Position numbers and translations under genes: made by a program. Shown in pieces: positions 1 to 5,561 of a stretch of 5,561 nucleotides of DNA. Within the stretch, counting starts at the first letter, position 1; each line of letters begins with the position of its first letter. The notes below the pieces were generated by a model. It made no database searches. It was not told where the DNA came from and saw nothing but the letters and a program-made list of their open reading frames with translations. Origin of the DNA: an uncultured Alcaligenaceae bacterium (GTDB lineage: Bacteria; Pseudomonadota; Gammaproteobacteria; Burkholderiales; Burkholderiaceae_B); contig CALCPT010000378.1 of the NCBI GenBank assembly GCA_937897265.1, positions 1 to 5,561 on the forward strand, written 5' to 3'.

Positions 1-1
1 G

Positions 2-736
2 GTCACCGGAGGCTCAAAAGGGATTGGTTTGGCGATTGCGAAGGCGCTAGCCGCTGAGGGCTGTTCGTTGCGGTTGGTTGCGCGTGATTTGGTCTCTTTA
101 GAAGACGCTCGTCGTCAAATTCAAGCCCAACATAAGGTTGAGGTGTTGATTGAGTCAGTCAATTTATCAGAGCCAGGCGCGACCGAAGAGTTAGCCGCTG
201 CGTATCCTGAGACTGAGATTTTGATTAACTCAGCGGGTGCGATCGGGCGCGGTAGCTTGCTGACGATTGACCCTGTCGATTTTCGCGATGGGTTTGAAGG
301 GAAGGTGATGTCAACCATCATGCTGAGTCGCGCTTTGTATCCGCACATGATCGCACGCAAGGCAGGTGTGATGATTAACATTATTGGGATTGCAGGCGAA
401 CGACTCAATGCAAATTCGATTGGTACGTCTGTTGCCAACGCCGCACTGATTGCTTTTACGAAAGCGTTTGGTTCAGAGACGGTCAATCACGGCGTACGCG
501 TGGTTGGGATTAATCCCGGTTTAATTCATACCCCGCGCACCGAGAGTCTACTGCACCCCCGAAACGATACCGATCGACAGGCGTATGCCAAAGTGATGGC
601 GAATCTGCCTTACGGTCGAATGGGGACGCCTGAAGAAATTGCCAATCTTGCGGTCTTTTTTGCTTCAGACGCCATGTCCAAATACATCAGTGGCGATGTG
701 ATTTCGGTTGATGCTGGGACACGATTTAGGCAGTGA
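2..736 (+). CDS. SDR-family oxidoreductase-like protein with non-canonical active site (5' end outside window)
   Basis: The reading frame is open from the left edge, so the gene starts outside; 244 residues are visible and about 10-15 are missing compared with the usual 250-260 of classical SDRs. Residues here count from the first complete codon. The Rossmann nucleotide-binding motif TGGSKGIG is at 2-9, an NSAG motif (variant of NNAG) at 76-79, the NPG segment at 171-173, and the C-terminal YISGDVISVDAG segment at 228-239. The fold is therefore clearly a classical-length SDR. All four catalytic positions are changed: Lys101 for Asn, Gly129 for Ser, Thr142 for Tyr and Asn146 for Lys. The 13-residue and 4-residue spacings are kept, so this is substitution and not misalignment. 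From memory, a subgroup often labelled PRK06125-like has a similar active site. It may be a binding protein or use another chemistry; the substrate is unknown. It is convergent with the minus-strand operon. Confidence 0.9.
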   Translation, partial: VTGGSKGIGLAIAKALAAEGCSLRLVARDLVSLEDARRQIQAQHKVEVLIESVNLSEPGATEELAAAYPETEILINSAGAIGRGSLLTIDPVDFRDGFEGKVMSTIMLSRALYPHMIARKAGVMINIIGIAGERLNANSIGTSVANAALIAFTKAFGSETVNHGVRVVGINPGLIHTPRTESLLHPRNDTDRQAYAKVMANLPYGRMGTPEEIANLAVFFASDAMSKYISGDVISVDAGTRFRQ

Positions 737-750
737 GCCAGTGGCTCACT
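732..750. terminator. Perfect inverted repeat overlapping the SDR stop codon; possible terminator
   Basis: AGTGAGCC at 732-739 is the exact reverse complement of GGCTCACT at 743-750, separated by only three bases (AGT). The left arm contains the TGA stop codon of the SDR gene. The location at the end of one gene, with another gene converging on it, fits a transcript 3'-end structure. No run of T follows on either strand, so it is not a standard intrinsic terminator. It could be a 3' stabilising hairpin or chance. Confidence 0.35.
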
Positions 751-784
751 CTGCGTGCGCGCTGTGTGGTAACTGACCCGAGAT

Positions 785-811
785 CAACGCACTGCGTATG
801 GCTGTGCGTTG
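785..811. terminator. Inverted repeat in the convergent intergenic region; possible terminator
   Basis: CAACGCAC at 785-792 is the exact reverse complement of GTGCGTTG at 804-811, giving an 8-bp stem with an 11-base loop. It lies 18 bases past the stop codon of the Bug/TctC gene on the minus strand and about 50 bases past the SDR stop on the plus strand, so it could serve both. There is no T tract on either side, so Rho-independent termination is doubtful. The rest of this 93-bp interval shows nothing I recognise. Confidence 0.35.
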
Positions 812-829
812 GCCCAGGTGCTGTTCAAG

Positions 830-1798
830 TTACTCTGGTTGAATCCCGATCGCTTTGACCAGATCGCCCCAGACTTTGTCTTCTTTGACTAAGAATTGGG
901 CAAACTGCTCTGGCGTGTCGTTGCTGCTTTGCGCGCCGATATCGGCAATGCGCTTCACCATCTCGGGCGAAGCCATTACCTTCATCACTTCGCTATGTAA
1001 GCGAGTCACGATCTCTTTGGGTGTGCCCGCTGGTAAGAACAAGGCGTACCACTCATAGAGTTCAAAGCCCGGAAACCCTGATTCAGCAATGGTCGGCACA
1101 TCTTTGAGGGCCGGAGGTCGCACTGCGCCGGTGGTGGCCAGCGGGCGTAACTTACCGCTGTTGACATGTGGAATTGTTGAGGTGGGGCTATTGATCAACA
1201 TCTGGATGTGGCCAGCTAACAGATCAGCCAAGGCAGGCCCGCCGCCCTTGTAGGGGATCTCAACGATATTGACGCCTGCGAGTTTGATCAAGTATTGCAT
1301 CGAGAGCTGACCAGAGGTCAAGCCACCAGGCGTGCCATAAGACAGAGTGCCCGGTTTGGCTTTCGCAAGTGCAATGAGTTCTTGCACCGAATTGGCGGGT
1401 ACAGAGGGGTTCACCGTTAAGAGGCCGGGCATCAGCGCAAGCATCGCTAACGGGATGAAATCTTTTTTCGAGTCGTAGGGCAGGCTTTTGGCTATGTACG
1501 GATTGATCGCGTGTGCACTGATAAACAAACCAATGGTGTTGCCGTCTGGTGCAGACCGTGCAACTTCTTGAGTGGCGATAATGCTATTTGCGCCTGGTTT
1601 ATTCACCACAACGACTGGTACCCCTAGAGCCGCTGACAGCGGTGGTGCAATCGCGCGACCCATGACATCTGAGGTACCACCCGGGGCAAAGGTCACGACG
1701 ATACGAATGGGTTTGCTAGGCCAAGTGTCTGCACTCGCTGCGACGCCAGGAAGCAGTACCGAGAGTGCAATCAAGCAGAGCGACGTTATCTTTTTCAT
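830..1798 (-). CDS. Bug/TctC-family periplasmic solute-binding protein
   Basis: Predicted periplasmic binding component of a tripartite tricarboxylate transporter-type system; the family captures small, usually carboxylate, ligands and hands them to TctAB-type membrane proteins. The chosen ATG gives 322 residues, normal for the family. A Sec signal peptide is clear: MKK, a hydrophobic core at about 6-18, and a likely cut after ASA at residue 23. The mature protein starts with the typical WPSKPIRIVV and the APGGTSD ligand-loop motif at 38-44. Further family segments are YGTPGG at 154-159, IPYKGGGPALADLLAGH at 181-197 and VPTIAESGFPGFE at 234-246. A GTG codon at 1816 is in frame, but the ATG at 1798 is preceded by a GAGGA Shine-Dalgarno and begins the signal peptide directly. 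It is the last gene on this strand, 100 bp after the racemase-like gene. No tctA or tctB is visible, so the ligand and the partner transporter are unknown. Confidence 0.93.
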   Translation of the reverse strand: MKKITSLCLIALSVLLPGVAASADTWPSKPIRIVVTFAPGGTSDVMGRAIAPPLSAALGVPVVVVNKPGANSIIATQEVARSAPDGNTIGLFISAHAINPYIAKSLPYDSKKDFIPLAMLALMPGLLTVNPSVPANSVQELIALAKAKPGTLSYGTPGGLTSGQLSMQYLIKLAGVNIVEIPYKGGGPALADLLAGHIQMLINSPTSTIPHVNSGKLRPLATTGAVRPPALKDVPTIAESGFPGFELYEWYALFLPAGTPKEIVTRLHSEVMKVMASPEMVKRIADIGAQSSNDTPEQFAQFLVKEDKVWGDLVKAIGIQPE

Positions 1799-1898
1799 TT
1801 TTTCCTCAGTCACCACTCGCGCGGCAGCGAGAAGTGTGTATCCGGTGATTTTGTCAGTTTGTAAAGGGGACTAGCAATTGTAAAACCTTGCGTTCAGC
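1799..1898 (-). promoter_or_regulatory. Leader of the Bug/TctC gene with ribosome binding site
   Basis: This 100-bp gap is the only sizeable break in the minus-strand gene series, so it may hold a separate promoter or an mRNA processing site. Next to the ATG, read on the minus strand, is TGAGGAAAAA, a good Shine-Dalgarno. A 5-bp inverted repeat, CTCGC/GCGAG with a 6-base loop, lies at 1816-1831, just upstream of it. The heptamer TTGTAAA occurs twice, at 1859-1865 and 1878-1884, 19 bp apart, about two helical turns, which could suit a dimeric regulator. I found no convincing -35/-10 pair: a TTGCTA followed after 17 bases by ACAAAA is the best and is weak. Confidence 0.35.
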
Positions 1899-3005
1899 TT
1901 ATTTCAAAACTTCTTGCGTGTGTTGTCCTAAGTCAGGGCTACTTTGCTTTTGTTGCGAGTGTAAGAATACCTCGCTAATCGGGGTGGGGAGGGCAGGTAT
2001 GGTTTTCCCTGAGGCGGTCGCGATGGTTCGCTTAAAAACGCCACGCGCCTGAAAATGGGGGTCTTGCACTGCCTGCTCAAGCCCGATCACTTCGCATACA
2101 CAGGTGTCTTGCCCCGCAAAGCGCGCGTTCCAGTAAGCGACAGGCTGTTGAGCGATAATTTTTGCGATGCTAGCCTTCACTAGGGCGGGGTTATCGATGT
2201 GCTGCAGCTCTGTTGCACCTAACACCGTTAAAAAGTTGCTCCAGAATTTTTCTTCTAAGGGCGCGGCAGTCAAAAACTTATTATCGGAGGTTTGATAGAT
2301 TTGATAGCGCGGGCTGCCACCTGTGACGAGCTCATTGCCTGCACGCGGCCATTGTCCAGCAACCCAGCCGTCCCCTAAACCCCAGTACATCAGCGGGAAC
2401 AGGTTGTCCGCCATTGAGATATCGAGATGACAACCTACGCCTTCGCGATCACGTTTGCGCAGGCCAAGTAAGATATTCATGACAGCAGGGTACGCACCGC
2501 CAGCAAGGTCGGCGGTTAGGACAGGCGGTACGCTGGGGGCACCGTTGGCGTCGCCGCTTAGTCCGACCATACCGGTTTGCGCTTGATAATTCATATCGTG
2601 CGCAGCCACTTGCGCGTACGGACCGGTTTGGCCATAGCCGGTAATTGAGCAGTAGATTATGCGCGGATTGATTTTGGCGACCGCTTGATAGCCAAGCCCC
2701 AAACGTTCCATGACTCCCGGCCGAAACTGCTCGACCAACACATCGGCCTGCGCGATGAGGGCTTCAATTTTTTTGATGGTTTCAGCCGACTTCAAGTCGG
2801 CAACAATTGATTTCTTGCCGCGATTCAGTAACGCAAAATTGACGCTATCGACGCCAAATTTTGGCGTGTACGAGCGCATCTCATCGCCGTCTTTACGTTC
2901 AATTTTGATCACGTCAGCGCCCGCATCGGCGAGCAGAAGCGTACACATCGGACCCGGTAACAAGGTACTAAAGTCTAGTACCTTGACCCCCTCAAGAGGC
3001 TGCAT
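1899..3005 (-). CDS. CaiB/BaiF-fold family III protein, probable alpha-methylacyl-CoA racemase type
   Basis: The fold is that of family III CoA-transferases and alpha-methylacyl-CoA racemases: it opens with PLEGVKVLDFSTLLPGP and LADAGADVIKIE (26-36), then NRGKKSIVADL (61-71), VEQFRPGVMERLGLGY (91-106) and TGYGQTGPY (122-130). His136-Asp137, Asp166 and Glu251 have the same mutual spacing as the His126-Asp127, Asp156 and Glu241 I recall for the Mycobacterium tuberculosis racemase MCR. This favours epimerising 2-methylacyl-CoA over CoA transfer, though transfer cannot be excluded. The start chosen gives 368 residues and has AAGAGA six bases upstream; an ATG two codons earlier (3011) is nearly as good. 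Longer in-frame extensions run into the upstream gene and lack family similarity. The start overlaps the end of the upstream gene by 14 bp, implying coupled translation. The protein is expected to be cytoplasmic. Confidence 0.88.
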   Translation of the reverse strand: MQPLEGVKVLDFSTLLPGPMCTLLLADAGADVIKIERKDGDEMRSYTPKFGVDSVNFALLNRGKKSIVADLKSAETIKKIEALIAQADVLVEQFRPGVMERLGLGYQAVAKINPRIIYCSITGYGQTGPYAQVAAHDMNYQAQTGMVGLSGDANGAPSVPPVLTADLAGGAYPAVMNILLGLRKRDREGVGCHLDISMADNLFPLMYWGLGDGWVAGQWPRAGNELVTGGSPRYQIYQTSDNKFLTAAPLEEKFWSNFLTVLGATELQHIDNPALVKASIAKIIAQQPVAYWNARFAGQDTCVCEVIGLEQAVQDPHFQARGVFKRTIATASGKTIPALPTPISEVFLHSQQKQSSPDLGQHTQEVLK

Positions 3006-3657
3006 CGTCATTCTCTTGAAACTGTTTGAGCCAGGCATTGCGCGCACGACGCGCAGGCGCGTAGGCTTCTTGGCCGAGTTGCTCGTACAGGTCTTGCGTG
3101 ACCTCAAAGTGATGATGAAGACCAGAGCGGTTTAACAGGGCAATCGGCCCTTCTGGGTAACCTAACCCCAAGCGCAAGGTCATATCCATGTCGTTGGCTG
3201 ATGCCAAACCCTCGTCTAAGCGACGCAAGGCAGCGTTGTAGTAGGGTCGAATGAGGCGATTGAGGATGCGACCAGGAAAATCATTGCACACAGCAACCAC
3301 CAAGCCAGCTGCTTCGAACGCAGCTTTTGCCGCCGCGAGTGCAGCGTCAGAGGTGTAGGACATGCGCACCAGTTCGACCAATTGAGTGGGGGCATCATCG
3401 CCCAATCTAAACCGCGCAAAGCCGACCACATTGCTTGGGCCATCGTCATCTGCAATATGCACGCCCAGACATTCGTTGTCGAGTTCGATTGCGACGAAAC
3501 TGGCGGCTAGGTGTTGTTCGTGCGCTTCTTGGTAGGCTTCACCTGCGTCCGCGCCGATGTACACCACGCCAGTACCCTCTTTGCTTGCCTTCTCAAAAAA
3601 TGCGTGTGCCTCAGGAAACGAGCGACTGTCTTCGGCTTGAATAATCTGATAGCTCAT
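2992..3657 (-). CDS. Degenerate 3-hydroxyacyl-CoA dehydrogenase-like protein, C-terminal domain intact
   Basis: 221 residues. From about 93 onward it follows the 3-hydroxyacyl-CoA dehydrogenase family: LVELV at 93-97, PGRILNRL at 128-135, LDEGLASANDMD at 147-158 and LGLGYPEGPIALLNRSGL at 163-180. From residue 95 this aligns with its upstream neighbour at a constant offset of 58 residues. The first ~90 residues are not a usable NAD domain: there is no GxGxxG, and the region resembles only the later part of a Rossmann domain. The catalytic His falls at Arg82 (with one inserted residue), while the equivalents of the catalytic Glu (Glu95) and the conserved Asn (Asn133) remain. It is probably not a dehydrogenase alone. 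Its gene starts 2 bp after the upstream stop with GGAG as ribosome site, and its stop overlaps the racemase-like start. A role as structural or CoA-binding partner of the upstream enzyme is inference. Confidence 0.85.
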   Translation of the reverse strand: MSYQIIQAEDSRSFPEAHAFFEKASKEGTGVVYIGADAGEAYQEAHEQHLAASFVAIELDNECLGVHIADDDGPSNVVGFARFRLGDDAPTQLVELVRMSYTSDAALAAAKAAFEAAGLVVAVCNDFPGRILNRLIRPYYNAALRRLDEGLASANDMDMTLRLGLGYPEGPIALLNRSGLHHHFEVTQDLYEQLGQEAYAPARRARNAWLKQFQENDDAAS

Positions 3658-3659
3658 GC

Positions 3660-4535
3660 TCAGGCTCCAAAAATCTTGTTGCTGTCGTAGGTATGAAACC
3701 CTTGACCTGTTTTACGACCTAGGCGACCTGCACCGATCATACGTTTGACTAGCGGTGGGCAGGCAGCGCGTGGCTCATTGGTGAGTCCATGCATGGCATC
3801 GCACAGTAAGAGTTGGGTATCCATGCCTACCATATCAAGAAGCTCTAACGGTCCAAGTGGATAGCCCAACGCAGTTTTGACGGCCAAGTCGATATTGACA
3901 GCATCTGCGACGCCTTGATCAATCAAGTTGATCACGTCGTTATTAAAGGGGATTAAAAAGTAATTCAAGATGAAGCCGGGAGTATCGCGCGTGCGCACGG
4001 GCTTTTGGCCGAGTGCCTCGCACAGTTTCCAAGCCGCCTCAAAGGTGGCCTCTGAGGTGTTCATGCCGGGTGACATTTCAACCAGTTTCATTAATTGTGC
4101 TGGCAGACAAAAGTGCATACCGACAAAACGATCAGCGCGTCCAGAGCCACCGGCGATTTCGGTGATTGAAATCGTTGATGTATTTGAGGCAAAGATAGTG
4201 TGCGCTGGACATATATCATTCAATTGCTTAAAGATCGAGTGCTTAACCTTGAGATCTTCAAACACCGCTTCAATGACTAGATCACAATCGGCAAATTCTT
4301 TTGCGTCAGTCGTTGTTAAAAACTGCGCCATGATCTGAGCGTCTTCGCCTGCAGCGAGTTTGCCGCGTTCGACTGATTTTTTTAAAAATGCGGCGGCTTG
4401 TTTGCGAGCGTTTTCAAGCGGCTCAGGTTTCAGATCGTAAATACGTGTCTTGAAACCTGCGCGCGCCGCAACGATTGCAATGCCGGTGCCCATTGTGCCG
4501 CAGCCCACAATGCCAATAGTTTTTGAGGCGTTCAT
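3660..4535 (-). CDS. 3-hydroxyacyl-CoA dehydrogenase (NAD-dependent)
   Basis: Oxidises 3-hydroxyacyl-CoA to 3-oxoacyl-CoA with NAD+, the third step of beta-oxidation, in the cytoplasm. The 291-residue length matches single-unit enzymes (about 280-295). The Rossmann motif GCGTMG is at 11-16, with Asp34 at the end of the second strand favouring NAD over NADP. Catalytic and binding residues Ser120, His141, Glu153 and Asn191 are all present and sit at a constant offset of 17 from human HAD Ser137, His158, Glu170 and Asn208 (recalled). The C-terminal domain has TPGFILN (185-191), GYPLGPLELLD (224-234) and GRLGRKTGQGF (270-280). Two small departures are HFCLP for the commoner HFFNP, and Tyr192 for the usual Arg after Asn191. 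The ATG overlaps the acyl-CoA dehydrogenase stop as ATGA and is preceded by AAGGA. The exact substrate is unknown; a PaaH-like or BHBD-like role is possible. Confidence 0.94.
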   Translation of the reverse strand: MNASKTIGIVGCGTMGTGIAIVAARAGFKTRIYDLKPEPLENARKQAAAFLKKSVERGKLAAGEDAQIMAQFLTTTDAKEFADCDLVIEAVFEDLKVKHSIFKQLNDICPAHTIFASNTSTISITEIAGGSGRADRFVGMHFCLPAQLMKLVEMSPGMNTSEATFEAAWKLCEALGQKPVRTRDTPGFILNYFLIPFNNDVINLIDQGVADAVNIDLAVKTALGYPLGPLELLDMVGMDTQLLLCDAMHGLTNEPRAACPPLVKRMIGAGRLGRKTGQGFHTYDSNKIFGA

Positions 4536-5560
4536 CGTTTTTCCTTTTTCAGAAAGCTACGTCCAATCAATTGCCGATGAATTTGATTGGTGCCTTCCCA
4601 GATTTGTGTGATTTTTGCATCGCGCATGAGGCGTTCGACGCGATAGTCTTTGCAATACCCGTAGCCGCCTAAAAACTGCACGGCATCGGTGGCAATGCGC
4701 ATTGCGAGATCAGTGGCTTTGAGTTTTAGGATCGAGGCCTCGATCCCGACATTGGGGGCGTTGGATTCAATCAGCGCAGCAACGCGCCATAACCACGACT
4801 CAACCATGACAAGTTCAGCGGCCAAGTCAGCCACGTTAAATTGCAAGCCTTGAAATTCGAGCAACCGTTTGCCCGACTGGCGGCGATCGTTCATGTACGC
4901 GATCGCATCGTTAAATGCTGCGCGTGCGATACCGAGTGCATGTGCGGCAACGCTTGGTCGCGATTTGTTTAACGAAGCGAGCAAGATTTTCAAGCCATCG
5001 CCGGGTTCGCACAATAGATTGGCACGAGGGATGCGCACCTGATCAAACGAGAGCGAGGCTGTACCTGAGGCACGTGTTCCCATCTTGTCTTCTGTGCCCG
5101 CGATGGTAAATCCCGGGGTGCCTTTTTCAAGTACGACCACTGAAATCGATTCTTTATCGCCTGCGATCTCGCTCCATTTTCCAAACACGATATACAGATC
5201 TGAAACATCGCCGTTCGAAATAAAGATTTTGCTGCCATTCATGATGATCGAATCACCGTCGGGTGTGAAAGTGGTTTTCATCCCGGTAGCGTCCGAGCCT
5301 GCAGTAGGCTCGGTAATCACCAGAGAGGCCAAACCACCTTCAGCCATTCGCGGCAGTAAGCGCTGCTTCTGTTCCTCGTTGCCAAAATCCATTAAAGGCT
5401 TGATGGCATGAAAGTTAGTGGCCCAAATAATGCCGGTTGACGCACAGGCTTCGCTGATCTCGCGCACACAGGCTAAATAGCAAGCGTAAGAAAGCGGTGC
5501 ACCGCCGTAGGCCTCAGGGATGAACATGGCGTTCAACCCCAGATTATTGATCTCTTTAAC
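4532..5560 (-). CDS. Acyl-CoA dehydrogenase (5' end outside window)
   Basis: FAD enzyme that makes the 2,3-enoyl-CoA from acyl-CoA and passes electrons to ETF. The frame stays open to the right edge, giving 342 residues; about 40 N-terminal residues are missing from a usual length near 380. Counting from the first visible codon, motifs are IPEAYGG at 14-20, VITEPTAGSD at 81-90 (FAD/substrate signature), FISNG at 113-117, RRQSGKRLLEFQ at 226-237, QFLGGYGY at 295-302 and IWEGTNQI at 320-327. Glu322 in WEGT is at the catalytic base position of short/medium-chain and 2-methyl-branched-chain enzymes; the alternative base position used by isovaleryl-CoA and long-chain enzymes, just before the Arg of NKSRP, is Ser here. 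It is the first visible gene of the operon, overlapping the next gene by 4 bp. The in-frame TTG at 5536 is not a real start, since family sequence continues upstream of it. Confidence 0.93.
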   Translation of the reverse strand, partial: VKEINNLGLNAMFIPEAYGGAPLSYACYLACVREISEACASTGIIWATNFHAIKPLMDFGNEEQKQRLLPRMAEGGLASLVITEPTAGSDATGMKTTFTPDGDSIIMNGSKIFISNGDVSDLYIVFGKWSEIAGDKESISVVVLEKGTPGFTIAGTEDKMGTRASGTASLSFDQVRIPRANLLCEPGDGLKILLASLNKSRPSVAAHALGIARAAFNDAIAYMNDRRQSGKRLLEFQGLQFNVADLAAELVMVESWLWRVAALIESNAPNVGIEASILKLKATDLAMRIATDAVQFLGGYGYCKDYRVERLMRDAKITQIWEGTNQIHRQLIGRSFLKKEKR

Positions 5561-5561
5561 G

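Noticed and set aside
2..736. Sequencing error as the explanation of the missing SDR catalytic residues.
   Set aside because: The frame is intact, spacings between the substituted positions are normal, and four independent substitutions would be needed; a similar family pattern is recalled.
1799..1816. In-frame GTG at 1816 as the start of the Bug/TctC gene (six extra residues).
   Set aside because: The ATG at 1798 has a GAGGA ribosome site directly upstream and begins a standard signal peptide; the extra residues would be encoded by the ribosome site itself.
3006..3107. Longer in-frame start at 3107 for the CaiB-like gene (34 extra residues).
   Set aside because: The extension is basic, unlike the family N-terminus, and is encoded inside the upstream gene; family similarity begins at PLEGVKVLDF just after 3005.
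2710..3135. Open frames opposite the real genes, such as plus-strand 2710-3135 or minus-strand 121-486.
   Set aside because: They lie antisense to strongly supported genes, show no recognisable motifs and have compositions expected from the opposite strand.
3655..3662. A frameshift breaking a single long 3-hydroxyacyl-CoA dehydrogenase gene in two.
   Set aside because: The first product ends where single-unit enzymes end, and the second has its own ATG and a GGAG ribosome site at suitable distance. Two genes are the simpler reading, though an ancient split or fusion remains possible.
3660..4535. Assignment as paaH of the phenylacetate pathway.
   Set aside because: No other phenylacetate gene is in the window and the neighbours are a racemase-type enzyme and an acyl-CoA dehydrogenase, so the symbol cannot be supported.

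Overview
The window looks like chromosomal DNA of a betaproteobacterium, most likely a member of the Burkholderiales. The main clue is an orphan periplasmic Bug/TctC-type solute-binding protein with no membrane components beside it, a family greatly expanded in that order. It sits next to CoA-thioester catabolic genes and a short-chain dehydrogenase, a common mixture there. Base composition looks close to balanced by eye. No mobile element, CRISPR array, tRNA or rRNA was seen.

Layout. A plus-strand gene for an SDR-fold protein enters from the left edge (its first ~10-15 residues are outside) and ends at 736. A 93-bp convergent intergenic region (737-829) holds one perfect inverted repeat and most of another, which begins inside the SDR gene's 3' end. 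From 830 to the right edge everything is on the minus strand. In transcription order (right to left) the genes are: acyl-CoA dehydrogenase (5' end outside the window), 3-hydroxyacyl-CoA dehydrogenase, a second shorter and degenerate 3-hydroxyacyl-CoA dehydrogenase-like protein, a CaiB/BaiF-fold protein with the residues of alpha-methylacyl-CoA racemases, and, after a 100-bp leader, the Bug/TctC binding protein. The first four are packed with an ATGA overlap, a 2-bp gap and a 14-bp overlap, so they are almost certainly one translationally coupled operon.

How the genes fit together. Acyl-CoA dehydrogenase makes the 2,3-enoyl-CoA and the 3-hydroxyacyl-CoA dehydrogenase oxidises the hydrated product. 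A racemase would interconvert 2-methylacyl-CoA epimers so that a stereospecific dehydrogenase can act. The binding protein could capture a carboxylate substrate. This suggests beta-oxidation of a branched or otherwise 2-substituted acid. Enoyl-CoA hydratase, thiolase and acyl-CoA ligase are not in the window, so substrate and completeness are inference.

The two points most worth attention are: (1) the SDR lacks all four canonical catalytic residues while keeping the fold and cofactor motif; (2) two adjacent, frame-shifted genes together have the size and domain order of the long (~500-residue) two-unit 3-hydroxyacyl-CoA dehydrogenases, with the second unit having lost its NAD motif and catalytic histidine.
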